From: Psychrobacillus sp. NEAU-3TGS
Lineage (GTDB): Bacteria; Bacillota; Bacilli; Bacillales_A; Planococcaceae
Assembly: GCF_029955155.1 (NCBI RefSeq)
Contig: NZ_JAPNOZ010000008.1
Location: 62,001 to 126,000, forward strand
DNA length: 64,000 nucleotides
Direction: 5' to 3'
Part shown: one piece after another, positions 25,908-34,381 of the stretch
Layout: each line of letters begins with the position of its first letter
How positions within the stretch are numbered: the first letter of the stretch is position 1
Translations under genes and position numbers: made by a program
Notes under the pieces: generated by a model
The model's input: the letters and a program-made list of their open reading frames with translations, nothing else
Database searches by the model: none
What the model was told of the DNA's origin: nothing

Positions 25908-27812
25908 ATGAATAAGATGACCTTTGAAAAATTACAATATAACGAACTAAAGGAAATGGTGAAATCCCATTGCGTAAGTAGTTTAGGAAAAGAATTATTG
26001 GATAAGTTGCAACCGAGTACCAATAGTAAGGTTGTGAAAAATCGACTAAATGAGACGACAGAGGCTAGAAAACTACTGGATGCGGAAAGCCATCTCCCAT
26101 TAAAGGGGATTTCCAATATAAATTATTTGATGGAAAAGCTTGAAAAAGGGATGATTCTTGGTCCTTCTGAGCTAGTAGCTATTTCAGATTTTTTAAGAGG
26201 GTGTCGGGTGATAAAGAAGTTTATGTTAGGGAAGGAGTTTTTTGCTCCTGTCTTACATGCTTATGCATATTCGATGATGGAATTTCAAAGTATTGAAGAG
26301 GATATTAATCACTCGATTAGAGGGAATAGAGTCGATTCGGAAGCTAGCAAAGAATTAAAGCGAATCCGTAATCAAATGGCAAAAGCAGAAGAAAAAATAG
26401 AAGAACGTCTAAATAAATTTCTGAAAAGCAATGCGAACAAACAATATATTCAAGAATTTTTTATAAGCAAAAAAGATGATAGGTTTACGATTCCGATTAA
26501 AGCGTCGTATAAAAATCAAGTGGAAGGCACCATTATCGAAGCTTCTTCCAAAGGTTCTACAGTATTTATAGAGCCAGCTGCTATTTCTAAATTGAATGCT
26601 GAACTTGCTACTTTAAAGGCTGAAGAGTCAATGGAAGAATATCAGATTCTAGCTACCCTTTCAGGAAGCATTCTTGAGCAAACGAGCCAGATTAACATCA
26701 ATATCGAACTTATTGCTCAGTATGATATGATTTTTGCCAAAGCGAAGTTTAGTAAAACGATGGATGGTATAGAACCAAAGTTGAATGATCACGGGTACAT
26801 TAAGCTGATAAGCTGTATGCATCCACTTTTAACAGGAAATATTGTGCCTTTAGATTTTGAAATTGGAAAAGATTATCGAAGTTTAATCATTACTGGGCCC
26901 AATGCTGGGGGAAAAACAGTCGTGCTAAAAACGATAGGAATCCTAACATTGGCCATCATGTCAGGCTTTCATATAGCAGCAGCTGAAGGTACGGAGCTAG
27001 CAGTTTTCGATCAAATTTTTGTAGACATCGGGGACAATCAAAGCATTGAAAATTCCCTGAGTACATTTTCATCTCATATGAAAAACATATCTGAAATCAT
27101 GAATGCGTCGACGAATAATACGCTTCTACTTTTTGATGAAATTGGAAGTGGGACAGAACCGAACGAAGGAGCAGCACTAGCAATTGCCATACTCGAGGAA
27201 TTTTATCAAATGGGCTGTATGACGGTCGCAACCACTCACTATGGAGAGATTAAACGTTACTCGGAAATGCATAGTGACTTTATGAATGCTGCGATGCAAT
27301 TTAATAGCGAAGCATTAGAGCCTATGTATAAGCTTTTAATCGGCAAATCAGGTGATAGCAATGCACTATGGATTTCTAAGAAGATGAATTTGCGTGAAAA
27401 GGTGCTACAAAAAGCACAGCGTTATATAGAAAATAAAACGTATGACCTTGAGCGAGTAAGAGACAATAAAATAAAAAAACCAGTTCTAGTTGCGAACCAG
27501 GAAGAGGTAACATATGAATTTGAAGTAGGAGACAGAGTAAAACTAACTGAACTTGAGGAATTTGGTATTGTGTATGAGAAAAAAGATAATCATAATAATG
27601 TGTCCGTGTTTTATAAAAATGAAATAGTAAAAGTAAATATAAAGAGATTGCAACTGGAAGGAAAAGCAACCGATTTATATCCAGAAGGATATGACTTAAA
27701 TTCTTTGTTTGTTAGTTATGCAGAAAGGAAATTTCAACATGACATGGAAAGAGGTTCTAAAAAGGCATTGAAAAAAGTTTCAAAAGAAATAAAGAAAAGG
27801 CTCATTGAATAG
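25908..27812 (+). CDS. MutS2-like ATPase lacking the Smr nuclease domain
   Basis: 634 residues. The N-terminal half has the helical core/clamp arrangement of MutS2 (TFEKLQYNELKEMV; FFISKKDDRFTIPIKASYK; SSKGSTVFIEP). The ATPase carries Walker A GPNAGGKTV near residue 330, Walker B LLLFDEIGSGTEP near 405 and the ATTHYGEIK switch. A KOW-like segment FEVGDRVKLTELEEFGIVYEK lies near 525-545. MutS2 of Bacillus is about 785 residues and ends in an Smr domain; this protein stops just after the KOW-like part. B. subtilis MutS2 recognises collided ribosomes and can split them, so a ribosome role is more likely than mismatch repair. AAGGAGG precedes ATG 25908. The structured upstream leader suggests drug- or translation-responsive control. 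Confidence 0.85.
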   Translation: MNKMTFEKLQYNELKEMVKSHCVSSLGKELLDKLQPSTNSKVVKNRLNETTEARKLLDAESHLPLKGISNINYLMEKLEKGMILGPSELVAISDFLRGCRVIKKFMLGKEFFAPVLHAYAYSMMEFQSIEEDINHSIRGNRVDSEASKELKRIRNQMAKAEEKIEERLNKFLKSNANKQYIQEFFISKKDDRFTIPIKASYKNQVEGTIIEASSKGSTVFIEPAAISKLNAELATLKAEESMEEYQILATLSGSILEQTSQININIELIAQYDMIFAKAKFSKTMDGIEPKLNDHGYIKLISCMHPLLTGNIVPLDFEIGKDYRSLIITGPNAGGKTVVLKTIGILTLAIMSGFHIAAAEGTELAVFDQIFVDIGDNQSIENSLSTFSSHMKNISEIMNASTNNTLLLFDEIGSGTEPNEGAALAIAILEEFYQMGCMTVATTHYGEIKRYSEMHSDFMNAAMQFNSEALEPMYKLLIGKSGDSNALWISKKMNLREKVLQKAQRYIENKTYDLERVRDNKIKKPVLVANQEEVTYEFEVGDRVKLTELEEFGIVYEKKDNHNNVSVFYKNEIVKVNIKRLQLEGKATDLYPEGYDLNSLFVSYAERKFQHDMERGSKKALKKVSKEIKKRLIE

Positions 27813-27923
27813 TTCCTCCAAATAGTTTTAGGTAAATTCATGCCCATTATGGGTTAATCGATGGTTTAGAGGGTAGAATAAATTAGGAAATTCTATTTTA
27901 TAAAATGTTAGGAGGAAATTGGG

Positions 27924-28211
27924 ATGGATGAAAAAATGGGTGGTATTGAAGTTGGCGAAATTCTTACTGTGATGGATGAAGATAATCGAGAACAAGAAAT
28001 AGAAGTGATTGGCCTGTTAACGATTGAAGATAAGGAATATGCAGCGGTAGCATTTGCAGATGACGCTCAATCAGAAACGATAGATGAGGTAGATGTATTC
28101 TTTTTCCAAGTGATAGATGGAGAGGAATTAGCGGAAATAGAGACGGACGCGGAATTTGAAAAAATATCTGCAGCATTTTTAGAAGCTCAAGAAGCGGAAG
28201 AAGAGGAATAA
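27924..28211 (+). CDS. DUF1292 protein, copy 1
   Basis: 95 residues, strongly acidic. The pattern GEILTVMDEDNREQEIEVIGLLTIEDKEYAAV...VDVFFFQVIDGEE is the DUF1292 (YrzB-like) signature: a small beta domain of unknown function common in Firmicutes. AGGAGG precedes the start. A paralogue lies 0.6 kb downstream, with an opposite-strand gene between them. Confidence 0.85.
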   Translation: MDEKMGGIEVGEILTVMDEDNREQEIEVIGLLTIEDKEYAAVAFADDAQSETIDEVDVFFFQVIDGEELAEIETDAEFEKISAAFLEAQEAEEEE

Positions 28212-28221
28212 AAAAATGATT

Positions 28222-28254
28222 AAAAAGAGAGGGGATTAATTCCTCTCTTTTTTT
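28222..28254. terminator. Bidirectional terminator
   Basis: AAAAAGAGAGG / CCTCTCTTTTT around GGATTAATT, with T-runs on both strands, between convergent small genes. Confidence 0.85.
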
Positions 28255-28540
28255 AAAGCAATCCCTCTCGACAGTCTGATTTTCCTTGAAATTTATTATA
28301 TTTTTTAACTTCGCTTATTGTCTCCTCTATTTCTTTAATGTAATGCTCAAATAGATGATCATTCCCTGATTCGTTAAAATTCTGTCGATCAATAGAATTT
28401 AACAATGCAATTATTCCTTTACACTTTAAATCATCAGAAGAAGGGATTTTAGATTCTCCCTCAATTTCCCCTTTTACAACTAACTCCCCATGGCTATCTT
28501 CCATTTTAAATGCGAATTTTTTTGTGTAATTATGGTGCAT
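28253..28540 (-). CDS. Small hypothetical protein (95 aa)
   Basis: AGGAGTG stands 7 bases before ATG 28540. The protein is charged: an N-terminal beta-like stretch KKFAFKMEDSHGELVVKGEIEGE is followed by a helical C-terminus, with two cysteines. It has no membrane span and no recognised family. It is inserted between two DUF1292 paralogues on the opposite strand, so it is probably a later insertion. Confidence 0.6.
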   Translation of the reverse strand: MHHNYTKKFAFKMEDSHGELVVKGEIEGESKIPSSDDLKCKGIIALLNSIDRQNFNESGNDHLFEHYIKEIEETISEVKKYNKFQGKSDCREGLL

Positions 28541-28822
28541 TTCAGAACACTCCTAATATAATAATCGAATCCTTTAATATAATATATCCGCGATGAATAG
28601 TTTTACTCACATTTTGTATTTGTACCAGTATATCTAAGCGATTTTGATCAATATTATTACTATTGGAATGGTACGTCATTGTTTAAGGTATATACTACTA
28701 AATAATTGAATCTATATTGAGGGGCAATACCAATTTTTGTATTGCTAAAAAGCCTGTATTATATGATAATCCAAAGGTACGTTATATAGAGAGTTAAACA
28801 TTTTACGTGAGGAGGAGTTAAG
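28541..28822. other. Intergenic region before the second DUF1292 gene
   Basis: No coding potential was seen. A hairpin GCAATAC / GTATTGC lies near 28725-28745 with no T-run after it. Promoters of the two divergent flanking genes must lie here, but no convincing -35/-10 pair stands out. Confidence 0.35.
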
Positions 28823-29104
28823 ATGGAACAAAATCAAGAGAAAATTAAAGTAGGACAAATTTTCACCGTGCTAGATGAAAACGATCAGGAGCAAGAAATG
28901 GAAGTGCTCGGATTGCTAACTGTTGAGAGTACAGAATACGCCGCTGTAGGATTCATAGAAGATATTCAATCTGAATCAGACGAGGATATTGATGTGTTCT
29001 TTTTCCGAGTAGAAGATGAGGAGCTATCGTTTATCGATACAGATGAAGAATTTGAAAAAGTATCCTTAGCATTTTCAAAATTAGAGGATGATACGATTTT
29101 ATAA
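28823..29104 (+). CDS. DUF1292 protein, copy 2
   Basis: 93 residues, acidic, clearly paralogous to the gene at 27924 (VGQIFTVLDENDQEQEMEVLGLLTVE, DIDVFFFRVEDEE). GAGGAGG precedes the start. A terminator hairpin GAAGGGCTT / AAGCTCTTC with T8 follows at 29110-29140. The function is unknown. Confidence 0.85.
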   Translation: MEQNQEKIKVGQIFTVLDENDQEQEMEVLGLLTVESTEYAAVGFIEDIQSESDEDIDVFFFRVEDEELSFIDTDEEFEKVSLAFSKLEDDTIL

Positions 29105-29109
29105 AAAAG

Positions 29110-29140
29110 GAAGGGCTTAACAAAGCTCTTCTTTTTTTTA
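29110..29140 (+). terminator. Terminator after the second DUF1292 gene
   Basis: GAAGGGCTT, AACA loop, AAGCTCTTC, then eight T. Confidence 0.8.
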
Positions 29141-29291
29141 TAGGAATGTTCTCCAGTCACTTAACATAGAATCTTAAGGATTGTGCATGAGCGCCAAGAA
29201 AGGAAGAGAATAACAGAATTATAAAATATTATGTTCACAATTTACAGAATATATTGTACAATTCAGAGAATACAAGTTTAGGGGGATTATT

Positions 29292-31518
29292 TTGGCGAAA
29301 TTAAAGAAATTTGGAATTGTATTAGCTTCATCTGCTTTATCTTTTGGCATGTTTTCTTCTATTGCAAGTGCTTCCCTCAATGAAGAGGGGCAACAAGAAA
29401 GAATCCAAATTCAAGTTGCCTCAACAGAAAATGTTTTTACGAAGAATGATTTAATTAAAAAGTTTCATGAGTTATTTCCTAAGAAGTTTGATTTTTTAAC
29501 GAGTAGTGACTTTTATATGGGTGGTGCTCACATTTACCCTGATGATAATACTGTACGTTATGATTTATCTTTCAACAAAACGATTGATGGAAAACGAGTG
29601 TATGGAAGTGTTGGATTTGTTGGAGAAAAATTAGAGATTGAGCAATTTTACTATCAGCCAGCTCTTGAAAAAGACTCGTTATTTCCAGCAAAAGTCTCTA
29701 AAGAAGCTGCAAAAAAATAGCGGTTGATTTTGTAGCACAATTTTTGAATGCAGAAGATTATGAGCTAGAGCCAAACTATTACAACTATTATCCTCAACAA
29801 ATTTTAACAGAACCGATTCGCTACTCCTTTTCTTTTGCACGTACGGAAAATAAAATTTCTATCGCTGATCAAAGGATAGAAGTATCAGTTCTTGGAAATG
29901 GGGAAATCGTTAACTTTTACAAAAATCCTATTAAATCGGAAAAATTCACATTTGACGATGCAAAACAAATAAAGGATCAAAAAGAGATATTAGAAAAAGT
30001 AAAAGAAAATCTAACGGGAAGTTTGCAGTATCAGCTAAATAACGATTACCAAACTGGTGAGCGCAATGTTCAGCTTGTCTACCAACCAACAATGAAATGG
30101 CAAGGTGTACATGCATCTACAGGTAAATGGCTCACTTCCAATGGTTACGTAGAGGAAGTACCCAAAACAACGAAAATCGAAAAGTTAGCTGCTAATCCAT
30201 TGCCTCCAAAACAAAAGGGTATTACAGTCGAGTCCGCAAAAAAATAGCGGAACAGTTCCTAAATTTTAAATCCGATAAAGTTAAATTGACTATTTCATCA
30301 CTAGATGAGATTGAAAATTACAACGGACAGCCTGTTATTAGTGTCCAGTATACGTATAACTATGCGAACGGTGGAACGGGCGGAAGTATAGAAATAAATA
30401 AAAATACAGGTGAAATTATTCAGTACTATGATGTTAAAAGCCACCTTCTTGAACAAATTGGAGAAAAACAGAAAACAGAAAAACCAATTTCTAAAGAAGC
30501 AGCGCTTGCTCAAGCAGTGAAATACTTAAAGGAATGGGCACCATCTTATCTACACAATTACGCTATGCCTGTGGATGAGCCTTTTTTTGAAAAGGGAATG
30601 GGTAATTATTATTTCAATTTCCCGAGAATTGTAAACGGTATTGTTGTGCAGGGAGACCAAATAGGAGTACAGATAGCAGCAGATGGTTCTTTAGGTAGCT
30701 TAAATATTAATTTCCAAGAGGTAGAAAACTGGCCAACGATAGATAAAGTCATTTCTGCCGAAGAGGCAAAAGCGAAATTAAAAGAGGCATTAAGCCTTAA
30801 ATTGAATTATATGAAACAAGGAATTGATGAAGACAATCATCATTATGATTTAGTGTATTCTCCAACTTTCAATGAGGATCCAATGAGTTATTTAGATGCA
30901 CAAACAGGAGAATGGAAAAGTATTTATGGTGCAAACAATACAACTGTCATTTCACATCCTTGGGCTGAAGAGGAGCTCAACTATCTGATTAGCGCGAAAA
31001 TATTAGATATCAAAAACAAGAAAGATTTTAATGCAGATGCTTCTATTACAAAAGGAGAAGCGTTAAAAGTAGTGATGAATTCCATTTCTTATTTTTATTC
31101 GGGCGGTTATTATGGGAATAGAGAAAATATGCCCCAAACATTTGATAATATAGATCCAAAGCATCCACTATATCAATCCATAGAACGGGCAGTTGAGATG
31201 GGCGTTATTAAACCTGCGAAAAGCTTTGATATGGATGCTAAAGTGACACGAGAAGAACTAGCGGCTTGGTATATACGTGTGCTAGGACTTGAGCAAGCAG
31301 GCAAACATAGTGACATTTATAAACTGAACTTTGCGGATGCAAATAAAGTGAACAAGGAATATGCTGGATATGTTGCGCTAGCAAGTTCTTTGGGATTATT
31401 AGAGACTGATAAAGACAAGTTTAATCCTGAACAGGAAGTAACATACGCTGAGTTAGCAGCCTCAACGATACGCTTAGCTCATGAAATGTCCGAAAAAAGA
31501 AATGGCATCTATTATTAA
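29292..31518 (+). pseudogene. Secreted YcdB-repeat / SLH-domain surface protein, two -1 breaks
   Basis: TTG 29292 (GGGGGA upstream) opens a Sec signal peptide (KLKKFGIVLASSALSFGMFSSIASAS). YcdB/PepSY-like repeats follow, each ending in a helix like SKEAAKKIA or TVESAKKIA; the C-terminus (from about 31000) has SLH-type segments (ADASITKGEALKVVMN, DAKVTREELAAWYIRVLG, NPEQEVTYAELAASTIRL) for cell-wall binding. The gene is split into three frames. At both joints the sequence is GCAAAAAAATAGCGG (A7 at 29711-29717 and 30238-30244), where one more A, or a -1 slip on A_AAA_AAA, bypasses the TAG and reads AKKIA. Restored length is about 742 residues. Sequencing deletion, phase variation and recoding are all possible. 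Confidence 0.75.
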
Positions 31519-31541
31519 TTAATAGGTTAAATTTTTGAAGG

Positions 31542-31577
31542 CTTCTGCCGTGTATTTATTTATACGGCAGAAGTTTT
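31542..31577 (+). terminator. Terminator of the SLH protein gene
   Basis: CTTCTGCCGT / ACGGCAGAAG with a 12-base loop, followed by TTTTC. Confidence 0.85.
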
Positions 31578-31601
31578 CACTTTGACTGAGGTGGAGATCG
31601 T

Positions 31602-31802
31602 GTGAGGATAACTGTTAGCACTCTTTCTATTTTATTTGGAGCAATATTAGTAAATACAACTTTTGGGTCCCATAACGTTATAGAAAATTTTATTTCCCAT
31701 GCTTATGGAATAGTTTTTATCGTTTTATTTTACGGAAGAACGTCGTCGTGTTTCCCTTCACTATCGACTGCTACTAGCACTAATGGATTGTCTGTCACAT
31801 AA
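31602..31802 (+). CDS. Doubtful small membrane protein (66 aa)
   Basis: GTG 31602 with GAGGTGGAG nearby opens a frame with one or two hydrophobic segments (TLSILFGAILVNTTFG, AYGIVFIVLFYG), then a low-complexity tail. A shift of one base in the T4 run near 31730 would give a more protein-like basic ending. It may be a fragment or a frameshifted membrane protein; no family was recognised. Confidence 0.25.
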   Translation: MRITVSTLSILFGAILVNTTFGSHNVIENFISHAYGIVFIVLFYGRTSSCFPSLSTATSTNGLSVT

Positions 31803-31926
31803 CAGAATTTTTGCATATTCTTGACCTTTACTGGATATTGTGGAAAAGCAGATTAGTATACATTTCAGAGAGGTGAAGGTACTCTAGGTATAGAATGTAC
31901 ATAACTTTTTAAAAGGAGAGAAAAAA

Positions 31927-32643
31927 ATGCAAGTTATTACTGGTAAAACTGCTCTAATTACAGGGGCTGGTCGGGGAATAGGAAAAGCAACAGCAATCGC
32001 ATTTGCAAAAGAAGGTATTCACGTTGGGTTGCTTGCACGTACAATTGAAAATTTAGAACAAGTAGCAACCGAATTAAAAGATTTCGGAGTAAAGGTTTCC
32101 ATTGCAACTGCAGATGTTGCTGACATGGATTCTGTTAACCAAGCAGTAGAGAAGATAAAAGCTGATCTTGGTTCAATAGACATTTTAGTAAATAGCGCAG
32201 GCATTAGTAAATTTGGTAATTTCCTTGATCTAGATCCAGCTGAATGGATGAAAATAATTCAAGTAAATGTAATGGGGACTTACTTCGTAACACGAGCAGT
32301 ATTACCTGAAATGATTGAAAGAAAAACAGGCGACATTATTAATATCTCATCCACTGCAGGACAAAAAGGTGCACCAGTAACAAGCGCTTATAGTGCATCA
32401 AAAGCAGCTGTTATCGCATTAAGTGAATCATTAATGCTAGAAGTAAGAAAACATAACATACGTGTCGTTACACTAACGCCAAGCACAGTCGCTACGGATA
32501 TGGCAGTCGAGTTAAATTTAACTGATGGTAATCCAGATAAAGTGATGCAACCAGAAGATCTTGCAGATTTTATGGTTGCTCAGCTTAAAATGAATCCGAG
32601 AATCTTACTTAAGTCAGCGGGCTTGTGGTCAACAAATCCATAA
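31927..32643 (+). CDS. Short-chain dehydrogenase/reductase (FabG-like)
   Basis: 238 residues, a classical SDR: the cofactor loop [10 protein letters not shown] with R residues following suggests NADP(H), then NSAG, the catalytic Ser in ISSTAGQKG and the YSASK Tyr/Lys. FabG-type members reduce 3-ketoacyl groups, but this lone copy, ending near [10 protein letters not shown], is more like the general SDRs of Bacillus with unknown substrate. AAAGGAGAG precedes the start. It is monocistronic, with its own terminator. Confidence 0.88.
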   Translation: MQVITGKTALITGAGRGIGKATAIAFAKEGIHVGLLARTIENLEQVATELKDFGVKVSIATADVADMDSVNQAVEKIKADLGSIDILVNSAGISKFGNFLDLDPAEWMKIIQVNVMGTYFVTRAVLPEMIERKTGDIINISSTAGQKGAPVTSAYSASKAAVIALSESLMLEVRKHNIRVVTLTPSTVATDMAVELNLTDGNPDKVMQPEDLADFMVAQLKMNPRILLKSAGLWSTNP

Positions 32644-32649
32644 ATACTA

Positions 32650-32685
32650 AAAGAGAAAAGCATAAATCATGCTTTTCTCTTTTTT
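32650..32685 (+). terminator. Terminator of the SDR gene
   Basis: AAAGAGAAAAGCAT / ATGCTTTTCTCTTT with a short loop, followed by a T-run. Confidence 0.88.
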
Positions 32686-32738
32686 GTATAATCCCTTTTT
32701 TCAAGGAGAGACTAACTTAAAAGAAAGGATGGGTAATC

Positions 32739-32882
32739 ATGAAAGATAATAAATTTGCGGATCTTGATCGTGAGCAGTTGCAAGAAATTAACGAGCTAGA
32801 AGATAGACTTGGGATTACACTTGTTGCTTATGAAATTTCCACAACCTTTGATAGTACATCAAGTGAAATTTCTTCCACATAA
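32739..32882 (+). CDS. Small acidic protein (47 aa)
   Basis: ATG 32739 follows AAAGGATGGG. The peptide has a helical start (DLDREQLQEINELEDRLG) then ITLVAYEIS and a Ser/Thr-rich tail. The consistent ribosome site and typical composition support a real gene; the family was not recognised. It is followed by a 12-base perfect hairpin (32903-32914 / 32923-32934, TGTCTCATAGTC and its complement) without a T-run. Confidence 0.55.
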   Translation: MKDNKFADLDREQLQEINELEDRLGITLVAYEISTTFDSTSSEISST

Positions 32883-33165
32883 AAATATTATACAAATTGA
32901 GTTGTCTCATAGTCGGTCAATTGACTATGAGACAGGCTTATGGGGATGTTTTTACAACTAAACTTGTGTAAGCATTACAATGTCGCTATACAAGATCCAA
33001 AGTTGTTTCTAACAAAGATGGAATAGTCAATACAACTAACTAATATAAATATTGATATAAAAATATATTGACACATGAGTCTTCTGACTATATATTATTT
33101 TTATACCAATTTTCTGAATAAAAGAGCATTTTCTTTTTTTTACTCAAACTTGTACCTACAACCTG

Positions 33166-33247
33166 TTGACTGGTCGTGTTCGATAAGATATTGTACTAGA
33201 CTACTTGGAACCATGTAGTACAATTATATAAATTGAAAACGGTTGCA
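33166..33247 (+). promoter_or_regulatory. Promoter, operator-like repeat and cre site of the LacI gene
   Basis: TTGACT (33166-33171), 17 bases and TATTGT (33189-33194) form the promoter. ATTGTACTA (33190-33198) and TAGTACAAT (33216-33224) are exact inverted repeats overlapping the -10 region. TGAAAACGGTTGCA at 33234-33247 fits the CcpA cre consensus with about one mismatch, placed to block elongation. Catabolite control of the sugar cluster is inferred. Confidence 0.65.
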
Positions 33248-33265
33248 AGGGAAAGAGGTAGAAAA

Positions 33266-34288
33266 ATGGTTACATTAAAAGATATTGCAGAACATGTTGG
33301 AGTCTCAATTACGACAGTTTCTCGTGTTATTAAAAATGATTCTTCAAGGAATGTAAATCCTGAAACAAAGAAAAAAGTCTGGCAAGCGGTAAGAGAGTTG
33401 GGGTATATACCAAATGAATACGCAAGACATCTTGTCGCATCTTCCGGACCAGAGAAGAAAGAGACCAAAAGAATAGCATGGCTTGCTAGCCCGCGTTTAG
33501 CGGAGTCTAATCCCTACTTTTCAAAAATCTATTCAGGTATTAGTGAAACATTAAATAATGCAGGTTACACGCTACTGCTATTAAGTAATGAGGATTTGGA
33601 AGATGAAGCCTTTTTCCATCAGATGATTAGAGAAAAGGAAGTCGATGGGGTATTGCTGATTGATAAAGTCGATGAAAAAATACTTCTTGAGATCAAGGAA
33701 ATGATACCCGTTGTAGGAGTTGACTTTAACTATAGTGATCATGCAATCTCTACAGTAGATTATGACAGAGAAGAAGCTGCGTACAAAGCTATAGAACATT
33801 TAGTTTCAAAAGGACACCGTCAGATTGGTTTCATCGGCGGTGGTATCGACATTGAAATGACAAATGAAAAACGATTCAAGGGTTTTAAGAAAGCGATGAA
33901 TGAGTTCGGAATAACTGTAGAAGAAAATTGGATCATTAATTCTAATTGGTGTTTGGAACAAAGCTACAAATCAACAAAGGATTTATTGAATCTTCCTCAA
34001 AGTAATCGTCCAACTGCTATTTTATGTGCTGGAGATTTACTAGCGATAGCGGCAATGCGTGCTGCACACGAACTAGGTCTAATAATCCCTGAGGATATTG
34101 CTTTTATTGGTATTGATAACAATGAAATGGCTCAATATGTCGTTCCATCATTAACAACTATATCGATACCTCAATATGAAATGGGAGTAATTGCAGCAAA
34201 AGTGTTGATTAATCAAATAGAAGATAATGTGAATATAGCTTTAAAAACCTTATTACCGTTTGAATTATTAGTACGTCAATCAACGTAA
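33266..34288 (+). CDS. LacI-family regulator of the amino-sugar cluster
   Basis: 340 residues. The N-terminal HTH VTLKDIAEHVGVSITTVSRVI and hinge helix (NEYARHLV) are typical, followed by a periplasmic-binding-like effector domain (YFSKIYSGISETL, GHRQIGFIGGG, AFIGIDNNEMAQYV). The residue numbering fits the GalR/MsmR type that senses a free sugar. ATG 33266 with AAAGAGGT is chosen over TTG 33233, which overlaps the cre site. A perfect LacI-type palindrome follows at 34319, in front of the next gene. Confidence 0.9.
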   Translation: MVTLKDIAEHVGVSITTVSRVIKNDSSRNVNPETKKKVWQAVRELGYIPNEYARHLVASSGPEKKETKRIAWLASPRLAESNPYFSKIYSGISETLNNAGYTLLLLSNEDLEDEAFFHQMIREKEVDGVLLIDKVDEKILLEIKEMIPVVGVDFNYSDHAISTVDYDREEAAYKAIEHLVSKGHRQIGFIGGGIDIEMTNEKRFKGFKKAMNEFGITVEENWIINSNWCLEQSYKSTKDLLNLPQSNRPTAILCAGDLLAIAAMRAAHELGLIIPEDIAFIGIDNNEMAQYVVPSLTTISIPQYEMGVIAAKVLINQIEDNVNIALKTLLPFELLVRQST

Positions 34289-34318
34289 AACTACAGATTA
34301 GTTTTGTTAACCCATTAG

Positions 34319-34332
34319 GGAAAACGTTTTCC
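34319..34332 (+). promoter_or_regulatory. LacI-type palindromic operator
   Basis: GGAAAACGTTTTCC is a perfect 14-bp palindrome with the central CG characteristic of LacI/GalR operators, 50 bases ahead of the oxidoreductase gene. It is the likely target of the adjacent LacI-family protein. It deviates from cre at its outer bases. Confidence 0.7.
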
Positions 34333-34381
34333 GGTATTTTGGAGACTTTTTCCCGAATAAAAATATAGATGAGGTGTAGGA

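Noticed and set aside
32903-32934. 12-bp hairpin after the 47-aa gene as a strong terminator
   Set aside because: Perfect stem but no T-run on either side; kept only as a note in the gene entry.
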